64,000 nucleotides of DNA from Symsagittifera roscoffensis (lineage: Eukaryota; Xenacoelomorpha; Acoela; Convolutidae): contig NC_087067.1 in the NCBI RefSeq assembly GCF_963678635.1, forward strand, positions 31,348,401 to 31,412,400, given 5' to 3'. Shown in pieces: positions 54,150-64,000 of this stretch (position 1 is the stretch's first letter; every line of letters begins with the position of its first letter). The position numbers and the translations under genes are program-made. The notes under the pieces are model-generated. The model was not told the origin of the DNA. It ran no database searches and saw only the letters and a program-made list of their open reading frames with translations.

Positions 54150-56716
54150 GATCATACGTCGCGAACAAGCTGTCCTCTTTTTGTGACTCCAGTTGTGCTT
54201 ATCTCCTCTCATAGCCTTCCACTAAACTCATCTGGGGGTAATCCCGTGAACACTCGATCGCTTGCTGTTCGATTGCTTGGCAATTTGCTTGTTTTGTGAT
54301 GCTTGTTGTTGGTCTTGTTCTCCCCCTAAAACTTCCCTTTCCGGCTCGACGGCGCTCTCTCCCTCGCCTGCTGACAGACGTTTGTCAGTGATCTCGTATT
54401 CAGGGATCCCATCGTGTTGTCCCTGGGCAAACCTTGCAGATCTACCAGCCTCAAAGTGGTGGCGAAAATAAATTTCTCATCTTCTGCCACACACCTGATA
54501 TTCGGTATAAATACCGTGGGATCGTATCCTTTGAGCTTTTTTTGCGTTCGCTTGACTTTCCAGCGTGTTCATTTTCAATTTAATGGCCATTTCCACTTTA
54601 TATTGCCCCAAGGGCTGGGATCTGATCTGTTCCACAACAATTCACACAATTCACTGGCCCTATCGGTGTTGATGATTGCTGCAGGGTCTGCGTGCGAGCT
54701 CCCTTGAGCTGCTGCTCCTGCAGTCTGACTCGCAAAACGTCTGGTTGCTTGGTGAGCTATCTGTTGCTGACCATTTCTTGTCCCAATTCGTTTCTCCAAG
54801 GATCAGCCTCTGGGAGTCGGAACGGTCCCCAACTTCTCTCTCTCCCTCAAATCTGTGCTGGGAGTGGGCTGGGTAGCATTCGCTTCCGTGACCAGAGGTC
54901 CTAGACGATCCGCTAATTGCTGAGCTGAGGTACACGAGCCCTTATCCTGCCGGCAGGGCCATCACGTGTCACAGGGGGGTTGACCACTGTCCGCAACTCT
55001 GTCTTCATTTCTTCTATCTTTGTCTGGAAGGCATCATTAATCCATTGCCTACACTGCTGGGTATTAAAGTGTATTCCATCTCTCGTCAAGGCACTGTGAT
55101 CCACCATTCGCAATGCACTCTCGATATCTATCAAACTGAATTTATTCGACAATCAAGTTCCAGGCCAACGTGTTCCATCGTGTCACCATCCCGACCATGA
55201 AGTCGGCTATCGGTGATCCGGCGTCCGGATTCAGAGGGATGGTGAACAAGAGAAGTCAAACCAGCAGCCGTTACCATTTTGCTTTGGGGGTGACTGGGTT
55301 TATCAAACGTCCCTATCAGGTTGATTAGTGTCTCCACCCGGTCATCATTATGTAACTCCATCATCTTGATCACTTGAGCCACCGAGGCTCTACCAAAGGC
55401 GATTGCAGTGCTCTGACCCACCACAAGGATCTTTGTCAGATCCCTTATTGAGCTATCCCCGATTGTTAGATGTTGGCTTCCCGTTGGTACCGGTTGGTGG
55501 ACTGTTGCCGCATTCCAGCTCATGCCGTTCAGCCAAGCCCTGCATGTTCTGCAGAGACTTGGATAAAGGTCCTCTGAATGTTGAGGTCCTTTCTGATGTC
55601 GACTACTCGTGACCTTACTCTGGTTTCATTCGGTACCGGATCCGCACCCCTTTCTCTCCTAATAGGTGACTGGCCTGCAAGTTGGGAAGGAACAATCCTA
55701 CACGAGCTTCTGTACCGCGCTCGATGTATTTCTTGCATCGTCGCCTTGGCTACACGCTCGAACGTCTACTGGAACTGAAGTACCAGGTAAGTGTCCGAGG
55801 GGTCCGGTATCGTATTCCTCGCCTTTGCAGGCGAGCTCAATCGCGGTGGAGATACAACTTCACTCAGTTTGTAGAGCTCTTGAGGCTTAGTTTATCAGTC
55901 GTGTCGGCGTTCATCATGGCACATGGCAATGACATCCGGTGACGATTTCCTTGTCTTCGCGTTGTAAACCACTTTCAGGTGCCTTATCTCCGTTCGTTTG
56001 AGAGTGATCAGTAGCTCTTCATATTTCCTTTACCAGTGATCGCGCCCTTTTGCCTTCTTCTTGTATTCCTTGAGCTTTGCGCACAACTCCTGCCAGTTTT
56101 TATCTCTCCTCTGGAGATTTTCGCTGGTCTCTGCCGTCGCTGCTTTAATTTCATTCAATTTCACCTTCTTCGATGATGAAGCTGCAGTTGACCACTCCGC
56201 AAAACACGAAGAGCCCGGCCCATCGCGTGATCTCTTCGATCCAAAGAGAGACTGCGCAGTGGAGTTGGGTGGGCGGACTGGCATATGTATCTCCCCTAAG
56301 CTGTAATCCCTGTATTCGCCTAACCATGGCTCACGAGCCAAGTCGTGACCAGGAATCTCCCCACGTCGTTATCGCATGAGCCTGTTTCTGCCTGTTTCTT
56401 TAGCCGGTATCGGACTCACTGAAAGCTAACATCAACACTACTTCTCTGAGGTTGTCTCTACAGACTTCTCGTCCCACTTTAATTTTTTGATCATAAAGTT
56501 TTTGACGTATGTGAGTCTTACCCCCACTCCCCTGACAAAATTATCCATCGAACTCCCCGTCGATCGTCCAATATCGCGCAGATTGAGGTTGGATTCGGGA
56601 ACGAACACACAAGAGGCCATCTGCAGCGATCCATTATGACTCAGTGTTGTCGTGACTGATGTATTTGATGCTGGTATGATCGACATCCTGAATCGCCAGG
56701 AGTGTCTCTTTTGCAT
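54150..56716 (-). pseudogene. Post-integrase ORF with an SGNH/GDSL-esterase-like domain
   Basis: Downstream of the integrase the minus strand stays protein-like for about 2.5 kb over several shifted frames. In order: LRDIGRSTGSSMDNFVRG (56.6 kb), a basic SKKVKLNEIKAATAETSENL segment (56.2 kb), and then an SGNH-like domain. Its parts are block I IGDSSIRDL (about 55,460), a strand-like RVETLINLIGTFDKP at the block III position (about 55,330, Phe instead of Asn) and block V LTRDGIHFN (about 55,080, the Asp-x-x-His pair). After it come acidic and Gln-rich tails (about 54.9-54.2 kb). One frameshift near 55,145 separates blocks III and V. SGNH enzymes cleave ester bonds, and Ty3 elements do not usually carry one. 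The function here is inferred from motifs only and activity is excluded by the breaks. Confidence 0.5.
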
Positions 56717-56762
56717 CTGCAGCTAGATCATGCATGGAGCCATTCGAGCACCCGTAAATTTG

Positions 56763-57350
56763 TCATTCTTGCTCATGCATATGTTCCATCTCAGGTTTGA
56801 ACTCCACTTCCGGTTCCAGTTGATCGTCGATCCAGTCTGTTTCTGTATCATCGATCAGGTCCATGTCCTGCGATACCACAATTTCATCCAAACCTACTAA
56901 TGAGTCCGTCACGTCGTCCAATACGGTCTTGTCTACGACAAAATCTTCACCGTACGGGATGTATTTCTTGTTATTCCTTTCACTCTTGCACTGTCGCGTC
57001 TCCATGGTCGAGGAAAAGTCGGGTTGTCAACTTCAGTCTGCTCTGGGTCGTTCCACTCCTCCACGGCATAAGGTAGGGTTTCGTCATCGACCTCTACTCG
57101 CTCAGTTAATTTTAAGTCCAATGGCAAATCACAGTCATTCACCACCTCATTCCCGTCGTTCTTGTCGCGTGTACCCCTCTCATTCACTTCACGAGCGGTA
57201 TCCACTGTCAATAGTCTTCCTCATGCATGTCAGCCGGGACGAACCAGTCTTCCGATGAGGCATTGTGCGGTCCTCGTACTGAGCAGCGCATTCTGAGCTC
57301 AATCGATAGAAACGACCACCTCGGTGCACTTCAGTTATTTGAAATGGACC
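56763..57350 (-). pseudogene. Integrase C-terminus and acidic extension
   Basis: HGPFQITEVHRGGRFYRLS, at about 57,350-57,290, is the WxGPY-type C-terminal domain that ends Ty3/gypsy integrases. An acidic, Asp/Glu-rich tail follows (57,211-56,763, with DLIDDTETDWIDDQLEPEVE). It may be a fused extension of the integrase or the start of the next protein. Confidence 0.55.
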
Positions 57351-58560
57351 ATGCCATTCCTCAGCCACTTTTTAGTTCCCTTTGGGGAACCACCCCAGGA
57401 AGACCCAGACATGCTTTGGCGTCTGCTCTCCTTTTATCCAATCCTCTCTCCTGCCTAATTTGGGCCTGCTGCGGTACAACTCATTCAATTTTTGTTGCCT
57501 TTTGATGACGTCACGTACGTCTGCGGTGCTGTTTTTTCCCTCGTGTTCAGGATAAAATAATGTTATCGAGAGAGATTTATCGTGGCCTGTCACGTACGTC
57601 TGCGGTGCTGTTATTTCCCTCGTGTTCAGGATAAAATAATGTTATCGGGAGAGATTTATCGTGGCCTGTTTATCATGTGTGCGCTGATTCCCGTTGTTGA
57701 GTGTTCAGTGTTTTGTACGCGCCCATCACCTGCGGCATGTGCTTATCCCAGTCGTCCATGCATCGTGAGCAATAAACCCTTAGCATGGAGAACAGTGTGC
57801 AATTTTGGCTCTCGAAAGACCATTCGTCTGCGGTTGATAAGTCGTCGAGTGGGCCTGCGCTACTTGCGACCTCATGGTCAACTCCCGACGAATGCTTTGC
57901 CATTGTTAGACTGGAACTTGATCGGGCACCCGTGTCTGGCGATCCAGACATTTATCAAATGATCACATGTTTCCTCCGCTAATGCCATCATTCAGTATAC
58001 TGCCACTACGTTCTTTGTGAAACAACCGATCATTACCAGCATTTGGTTAAAGCCCGTGGCCGTCATACAGATTTTCTGATGATCGATTTGTACCATTATA
58101 TTGAGTCCCGGCGATTCTATCGATTGCAGGAGAAATCTCAGCTTCCTGGGGTCCTATGCTTCTTGACATGAGAGTTATGCAGAAATCCGTTTTTCACAGG
58201 CCTTCTTCAAGCCAGGCCATTCATAACGCTTCTGTATCTGCTTATACACTTTTTCCACGCTTTGATTACCCATCTGGCCATGTGAGCCAAACAATAGCTC
58301 AGTTTGATACAGCTGTGGTAGGATTATTGAATTAAACTTGTAAACGTCTTTGTCTTCTTCTTTGTGCTAGCAGGCGACGATCCCGTCTTTCTTCAAGTAC
58401 AACAAATCTCTTCTCATCATATAAAGTTGCTTCAGGATCTTGTAGTTGTTTTCTTTTAGGTCACCTTTGTCGGGCACTCCGTTTTCTATCGATCTCTTTA
58501 AGTTGCTTGTCATTCTATCATTTTGCTGAGCCCTTAAAAGATCCGACAGTGGCTACCTGG
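57351..58560 (-). pseudogene. Ty3/gypsy integrase, inactivated
   Basis: Minus-strand pieces read LINVWIARHGCPIKFQ, then SNNGKAFVG (about 57,900), where the second catalytic Asp of the DDE triad (normally SDNG) is Asn. TTYQPQTNG, CMDDWDKHMPQVMGAYK (about 57,735) and HSTTGISAH follow, spread over at least two frames. QTPKHVWVFLGWFPKGN (57,425-57,375) begins the C-terminal domain. A 79-base tandem duplication (57,512-57,590 and 57,591-57,669) adds a further shift. The His-Cys zinc region and first catalytic Asp could not be placed. Confidence 0.8.
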
Positions 58561-58619
58561 CTTTCAAATATGTCTTCATCGCATTTGGTTGTTTGCTGAA
58601 TATATCCGGAGCATGGGCT

Positions 58620-59276
58620 TTATTTTAACTTTCTTCGTGCCACCTCTTGCCCCAAGTGTTCGAGGTTGGTACAAACGGCCGTAGTATGCGGAAATATTCT
58701 AGCCTGACGCTTCGACACTGCTGTCAACTCAAACTCGTTTGCGGCATGATTGATTACAGTGCCTTCCTCCTCGGAGGTATGTCTGTCTGGGTCTTGAAGC
58801 ATCTCTGTATCCAACCCGCGCAGTTTCCATTGCACTAGTACGAAAAGAATCGCTATCTCTGAAGCGTTCGAATTGGAGGTTGTTTAAGACACGTTCGCCC
58901 AGGGTTGAGACTTGGAACTGTCACTCGAGCTGATGGAGTCTGTACAGTCGCCTTCAGACTTACTCTTCAGGTTCCTAGACTCCCCGGACAAAATTCTATC
59001 ACTCGGTCGTCGTGGCAATGACTCCTCGCACAAAATATCCCGGCCTGGCATGATGAAGCCCGACACCCTGGACATTTCCGCGTCTTGATCAGTTTCCTTA
59101 GTTGACTCCCCGGAAAATGTCTCATCTCCGGATGAACAGTCCGAGCACGGATTGTACTCCTCTTCTGAATCAACGAACTGAACCCTCCTTGCCATACTGG
59201 ATTGCAGTTCGACACTCACCACCTCAGTGGTCTGAGTGCTGGTCAGTTGTTGAAGTTCAGTGTATGATGATCTCAA
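58620..59276 (-). pseudogene. Acidic Ser/Glu-rich segment between RNase H and integrase
   Basis: Open stretches at 59,276-58,884 and 58,835-58,620 encode low-complexity acidic protein (VDSEEEYNPCSDCSSGDE, SISSSDSSKSQPW). I recognise no domain. The position, between the RNase H linker and integrase, makes it part of the polyprotein or an insertion. Confidence 0.4.
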
Positions 59277-59430
59277 CAGGAAACCCTTCGGTATCGATTG
59301 GACCAGATGCTTTACTATTTATTGGCAATCCCGTTCAACATCTCGACTCCGGATCGCTACCGGTCTTGTCTCTGTCTTTTCTGTGATGGTCTCCGCATGG
59401 TTTGCATCATTTCATATCCTGCCTTTCAAC

Positions 59431-60330
59431 TTATCTGTCAAGTAGTTTGCGGAGCTTCCGCGTGACGTCCGGTGCAATGCTCACCATTTCGTTTAGCAGC
59501 GCTAATCTATTGATGCCTAACCTGGTAAGTTCTTGTTGTATCAGGTTGGAGCGCGCTAACAAGTCCAACGGAACCGGTTCAACCCTTGCCAATACCTTTA
59601 TCTCCTCAGCTCTCTCAGCAGGAATTTTGGGGTGTCCTGGTATGGGATGCCCTGATTGTAAAGCCATTTGGTGAGTGGCAGCTTTTTATAGGTGTCTTTA
59701 TTCGAAAAGAAAAAACCAACCTTAATCTCTACAAGGTTAGCTTGTTTCTCTTCCAGTCGCTCAAAAAACTCCGTAATTTTACTGAGGCTGTCGGCATTTT
59801 GGTGTTTGTCACGGTTTTAGGTGCTCTTTACTCATGTCGTAGCCATCCACGCGTACAACGCAGCGACCCATGTAGCTTTGATCCTTCGAATAAGTTTTCA
59901 GCCATGTGAGAGCTCAATTGTCCACGCGCAATTTAAGAGAAGCGCTCCCTAATAGGCTCTATATTTTTCCACGAAAATAATTACTGCGAACATCTCCGCC
60001 TTTGGTGCGACGTATTTCATCTCAGTATCGCTTAGAACTTACCCATAAGCTAAGGGTCGGAGAACAGTCCTCCCCTTCCATTCTTGTTCCTTATGGAGTA
60101 TGCCCGGGCAGCGGCCACTAATGCATCCGTCTCCAACTTGAACAACCTTTTCTCAGTCGGCATGCCGAGGACCGGAGCCTCGAAAAACTCTCGTTTGATG
60201 TTCTCAAAAGGACTCTAACTCTCAATTTCTTTCCGACATGCCTCTGACTTGTCTGGGTTCATTCTCCTATCTCCTTACCTGTGAGATACCGAGCCCTCCT
60301 CAATCTCAATCTCATGTTCCAAGAAATTCC
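59431..60330 (-). pseudogene. Ty3/gypsy reverse transcriptase remnant, RNase H and linker
   Basis: EIEEGSVPHR and MNPDKSEACRKEIE (about 60,300-60,240) are the start of a reverse transcriptase. The frame then passes straight to ENIKREFFEAPVLGMP and LFKLETDALVAAARA (about 60,210-60,110), the RNase H entry, so the catalytic core with its YxDD box is deleted. AEMFAVIIFVEKY (about 59,990), a WVAALYAWMATT stretch and KHQNADSLSK (about 59,800) complete RNase H. A linker (KLPLTKWLYNQGIPYQDTP, then shifted to ARVEPVPLDLLARSNLIQQE) follows to 59,431. In RNase H the Asp of the TDAS-type motif is kept (ETDALV), but later stops and shifts abolish function. Confidence 0.75.
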
Positions 60331-60483
60331 CACAACCTATGTCAGCTTTGTGTTTTGATTCAACACTTCTCTGAGGGAGTCCAGTTCCTTATCCGATGTT
60401 TTACCTTTCAGAGGCTCTATCTGAGATAAGACTGATTTATTTGCTGCTTATTCTGTGTTTGTCGGCCTCTCAGAGAAATGTAT

Positions 60484-63400
60484 GTATGTAGACTTTCACC
60501 CTCTTGGTTCAAAGGGTATGTCCTCTCCCCTGACCATGGACGTGGTGCATATCCTTAGGTGCCTTGCTCTCGTTACATCTCGGACATATAGTCCATTTCT
60601 GTATTTCTGTTTGTATACGCGGGGTTGATGGTGTTGTTCATTTGCTTCTTGTTCTGGTACCCGTTTTCCCTTGCAGTTCTGTCTTTTGTGGCGTGCCATG
60701 TTTCGGGCCTGTAGGGTTCTGTCGCATCTGTCGCATGTCTTGGTTCTATCTTCATTGTTCCTGTCTCCCTCGCATGTCTTCTTGTGGTTTTTTTCCGAGT
60801 TTTCAGATTTGAAGATAGCTCCGCATTTGTTGCATGCAAAAGTCACCCTCGCCTCTTTGTGCATCCTTTTGATATGGATTGTCAGGCCGCCCTGTTTTTT
60901 GAAATCCCTCTCACATATCTCACACGTGTTCGATGTTGCTTGGGGGGTATAGGAGTTCCTTTCTGTCGTTTCACCGTTTTGTCTTCTCGCATTTGACTTT
61001 TCCCATTTAAGCAGGTGCTCCATTCGTGCTTTCACCGCTCGCCTCCATCCTTTTCTGTCCTGAGTCAGTTTGTCTATCTCGTTCACATCCAGTCCCGCTT
61101 TTCTGATGAGCTTCCGCCAGTAGAGTAGTGTTTCGTCTTTTTTTCCCGGACATCTCGGTACGGTTTGCAGATCGTTTAGCCACCCTAGACAAGCTGCTTT
61201 AGTCAATCTTTTGTCGTCCATTCTCATTACATCGCCTATTCGTTTTAGAGTCCTTCCTTCAACTTTCCATCGGATCGTCTTGATGTTCAGTTGGTTTCTG
61301 ATGTCCTGCATAATCACTCCTTTTTCCTGCATTTCAATTAATGGCGGCTTCGACTTTGAGCTCCAGACGTGCCTATAGCACCGGTCAATGAAACTTTGCA
61401 AAGACTGTAACTCCGAGTTTTTCCATGTCCTTACGTTGGCGTCAAACAATAAGCCACTTTCTACGCAGCATTGGACAACTCTCGCCTGGATTCTTTTCGG
61501 CAGCCTGCTCTTTGTCAGCCGGCGCTTGACCTTTGCCCATAGTCCTCCTGCTCGTCTTTTTCTATTCTTAATGTCTTCTTTTGCCCCGATCCACACTCCT
61601 ATCAATCTGATGCTACCTGCTCCGTCCTTTCCGAATTCTAGTTTCTCTTCTTTCTCTTCGTTGTTTTTCTCCTCGAAGTTCTTCATAACTTCTTTTATTG
61701 TTGCTGTTCCAGACTCTATTTCTTCCTTCTCGCCGATGGGGGTGGTGTCGTCTGCGAACAGGGACAATGATATTCGTGCGGTTTGGGTTTCACTGTTGTG
61801 CGTTTTTACCATGTTTTTTCCTGGGAAGTGGTTTCCCGGAATCCACGTCCAAGCTATCCCGACGTTTGTACCTTTCTCCTCGGCTCTGTCTAGTCTGGCT
61901 TTCTCAGTTTGCCGCATTACCACTTGGTGGTTTATGTTAAACAATGAAGGCGAAGATGGGCAACCTTCTCTTAACCCTCTTTCGGGGGTCTATTCTTCGC
62001 TGTCGCCCTCTTTGCCCTTTATACTATAGGTTGTGGCTTCATGCAAATCCATAATTGTGTCAAAAAACGGGCCTTCCATCGCGTAGCGCCTTAAGACCGC
62101 CCACAGGACCGGTTTGCTGACCCGCGGATAAGCTTTTGTTAGGTCTAAAAGTCTGGCTTCTCGGTCTGTGTTGGCTTCTACTGAGATTCCGGCTCTTATC
62201 CTCCGTCTCCTGAGATCTTCCACGTCCTCTCTTATCCTTATGAAGATCTGGCTTGCGTCTGCCGTGGACCTGCCTGGTCGAAACCCGCTTTGGTTTTCGT
62301 CCAATATCTGGAGTTCTTCGCTCCATGTTCTCAGGTGGTTTGCGATCCTTCTTGCTAGAATTCTAATGGCCATTGAGAGCAGGCACACAACTCGGAAATT
62401 GTTGGCGTCATTGATGTTCCCTGTTTTGTGCAACAGTACTATTTGGGCTTTCTTAAGAGACTCTTCCCACAGGTCTGCTCTGGTCGTGAACATTCTCATC
62501 ACCAGGTGGATGACTTTCTCCCTCCATTTCCAGTATGCGTTGCGAATGTATACCATGCGGACCCCGTCCTTGCCTGGCGCCGATTCTCTCACCTCATCCA
62601 GTGCTTCCATGATTTCTTTCTCGGACGGAAGGGTGTTCAGCTTCTGGTTGGCTGTTATGAACTTGACGTCTTTGCTTTCATCTGGTATCTGTTTGACTGT
62701 GTTCATCAAAGTACCCGGGTCGTTCTCATATCGGTCCTTCGATACGTTGCTGAAGTGGGCCTTGAATTCGTCAGTAGAGATAGTGGTGCCTGTCTGGTGT
62801 TTCTGTGATCTTGTTCCCAGTTTCCTTAAAGTTTTGTACATGGTACCCATGTCCCCTTTCTCCGCTGCGTTTTCGCACTCGATGATGATTTCGTCCCACC
62901 ATAGTCATTCTAGTTGTCGTAGGTGTTTCTTCATCTTCTTGCGTGCGGCTACCAGTCTTCTTCTTGATGCCGTTAGGGCATCGGCAAGCATGCCATGTGA
63001 TTCTCCAAGTGTTTGGCTGATCAGCTCGTTTCTGCGCATTACTTCTGTGGAGATTTCCGTCTGTAGGCTTCTCAGTTCTTCTTCGTATCCCACTATCCAC
63101 GGGTTGGCTATCTGTCGTTTCTTTGTGCCACATACTTCCTCCGCTGCCTCTGTGAGCTTCCGCGATATGGAGTCCCAGTCTTCCTCGTTGTTGAGTTTTT
63201 CCTCCGTCTTCTTGCGGTATGCTTCCGCCATTTCTTTGTTTCTCATGCGTTCCCAGTCTATCTGCGATGTTCTTTTCTTTTCTATTCTGGGTGGCCGCTT
63301 TTTTTTGTTTGCGCCATATGTCAATCCAGACAGGTTTGTGGTCCGATAATGCCATGTCCTGCGCCGTGGCTACCCTACGGACCATTTGGTGGCGGTCGGA

Positions 63401-64000
63401 TACTCTCATTAAGAAACCGTCGAGCTCGTACCAACTTCTGTGCATCTGCTTGAACCATGTTCCTCGGGAGCGTATTGGGAAGTAGGAGTTGACATGTTGT
63501 AGCTGGTGTTCTTCGCACCAACCCAGTAGACTTTCTCCAGCTTCATTTGTCTCTGTCTTTAGGCCGTACTTCCCATTTATGCCCTGTCTTTGACTCCCTC
63601 TTCCCACTTGCGCGTTCCAATTGCCTCCCAGTATGGGTACACTCTCTTTTGGAGTTCGTGCGAGCTCATTTTCCAAATCTTTCCTGAACTTTTCAATTTC
63701 CTCAGGTCCCTTACTCCACAGGGGCTGATAGGTTGCGATGAGGCGGAGCCTGCCGATCTGCACCGCTGTGACCCGCTCGGAGAAACTTTTCTGTTGTCCG
63801 CTGGCTATCCAGTCTTCCAGTAAATCGCCTAACAGGAGAACTCCACATTTTTGTGAGTGTATGACTACTGCCTGGTTTGGTTTGTCTCCTAGCCATATTA
63901 TCCCCTCCTGTTCCGATCGTATTTCGGAAATCATTACCGCCTTCCACTTTTGCTGTCTTGCATGTTCTACTGCTCTTCTAAGGCGGCTGCGATTTTGATC
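60484..64000 (-). mobile_element. APE-type LINE with C-terminal C2H2 zinc fingers, 5' end off the window
   Basis: Endonuclease, reverse transcriptase and three C2H2-like fingers lie in the usual order on the minus strand. The 3' end is a short TACA-type tail (CTACATACATACATTTC, about 60,480-60,495). It cuts into the upstream end of the Ty3 remnant and is therefore the younger insertion. Confidence 0.85.
60496..64000 (-). pseudogene. LINE polyprotein: APE endonuclease, reverse transcriptase, zinc fingers; three breaks
   Basis: From the window end the first frame (to about 63,320) holds the endonuclease: VPILGGNWNAQVGRGS, GTWFKQMHRSWYELDGFL and LSDHKPVWIDIW. A shift near 63,310 moves to 63,324-62,905, a basic helical stretch. 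A stop at about 62,907 is followed by LSTDEFKAHFSN-like text and the reverse transcriptase to 61,990: SAPGKDGVRMVYI, FRPGRSTADASQ and LLDLTKAYPRV. A TAG at 61,990 interrupts it. It resumes at GLREGCPSSPSLFN and keeps an intact catalytic LSLFADDTTPIG (about 61,755). The C-terminal part has CEICERDFKKQGGLTIHIKR, CNKCGAIFKSENSEKNHKK and CDRCDRTLQARNMARHKR, fingers that would bind nucleic acid. The clade is uncertain. The last frame ends at 60,496. Confidence 0.85.

Larger units (their letters stand above)
53866..60478 (-). mobile_element. Ty3/gypsy-type LTR retrotransposon remnant
   Basis: Read on the minus strand it keeps the end of a reverse transcriptase, RNase H, a linker, integrase and a long 3' coding segment, in the Ty3/gypsy order. 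Gag, protease and most of the reverse transcriptase are missing, and no LTR was recognised. The upstream end is cut by the LINE at 60,484. The downstream end abuts the R2-like fragment at about 53,866. GC content is clearly higher than in 1-44 kb. Confidence 0.8.

Noticed and set aside
60100-60478. A 5' LTR for the Ty3 remnant
   Set aside because: No TG...CA-bounded repeat shared between the two ends could be found. The upstream end is cut by the LINE.
62168-63349. 393-codon plus-strand open frame
   Set aside because: It lies antisense to the LINE reverse transcriptase and endonuclease, whose motifs are clear on the minus strand. It is a composition shadow.
1-64000. Bacterial contamination or horizontal transfer of the GC-richer 53.8-64 kb part
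   Set aside because: Its content is typical animal retroelements, broken by stops, with no prokaryotic genes or ribosome-binding sites.

Overview
The window reads as nuclear DNA of a multicellular animal, probably an invertebrate. It is AT-rich, a conserved animal gene (NAA35) is split by GT-AG introns of up to about 5.3 kb, and the non-coding space is packed with animal-type mobile elements: CR1-group LINE, Penelope-like, R2-like, Ty3/gypsy, an APE-type LINE with zinc fingers, tRNA-derived SINEs and fold-back elements. I cannot name the species. No bacterial operon logic, rRNA or CRISPR array is visible.

Layout. 1-11,620 is dominated by a direct repeat of about 3.46 kb (1-3,455 and 8,136-11,619). 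Each copy holds a GGAT-type minisatellite of about 1 kb. Between the copies lie a frameshifted RS-rich gene remnant (4,315-5,224), a cluster of tRNA-like SINE heads (about 5,380-6,760) and a palindromic fold-back element (7,303-8,037). 11,620-15,480 holds a second long inverted repeat and more SINE material. 15,590-16,591 is an intact single-exon phospholipid phosphatase gene. 17,200-33,400 has no gene I can defend. It contains a 594-bp tandem array with conserved palindromes (20,033-21,750), a 1.5-kb tandem duplication (22,527-25,490) and several dispersed repeats.

33,474 to about 44,415 (minus strand) is NAA35, the large auxiliary subunit of the NatC N-terminal acetyltransferase. Eight exons can be placed with consistent phases, plus a probable short first coding exon, giving about 775 residues. 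Its introns carry their own repeat families and, in the largest intron, a decayed LINE.

44,600-64,000, just upstream of NAA35, is a retroelement graveyard that is visibly richer in GC. In order it holds a partial Penelope-like unit split by a CR1-group LINE (45.5-49.6 kb), a second Penelope-like unit with reverse transcriptase and GIY-YIG remnants (49.8-52.0 kb), an R2-like reverse transcriptase fragment (52.1-53.87 kb), a Ty3/gypsy remnant on the minus strand (53.87-60.48 kb), and an APE LINE with C-terminal C2H2 fingers running off the window end (60.48-64.0 kb). All are broken by stops, frameshifts or deletions.

The two cellular genes are unrelated in function. The most unusual item is the segment downstream of the Ty3 integrase, which appears to encode an SGNH/GDSL-esterase-like domain (about 55.46-55.0 kb), with a second GSND-type block near 53.9 kb. 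Reading frames here were followed by eye, so boundaries of decayed elements are approximate.
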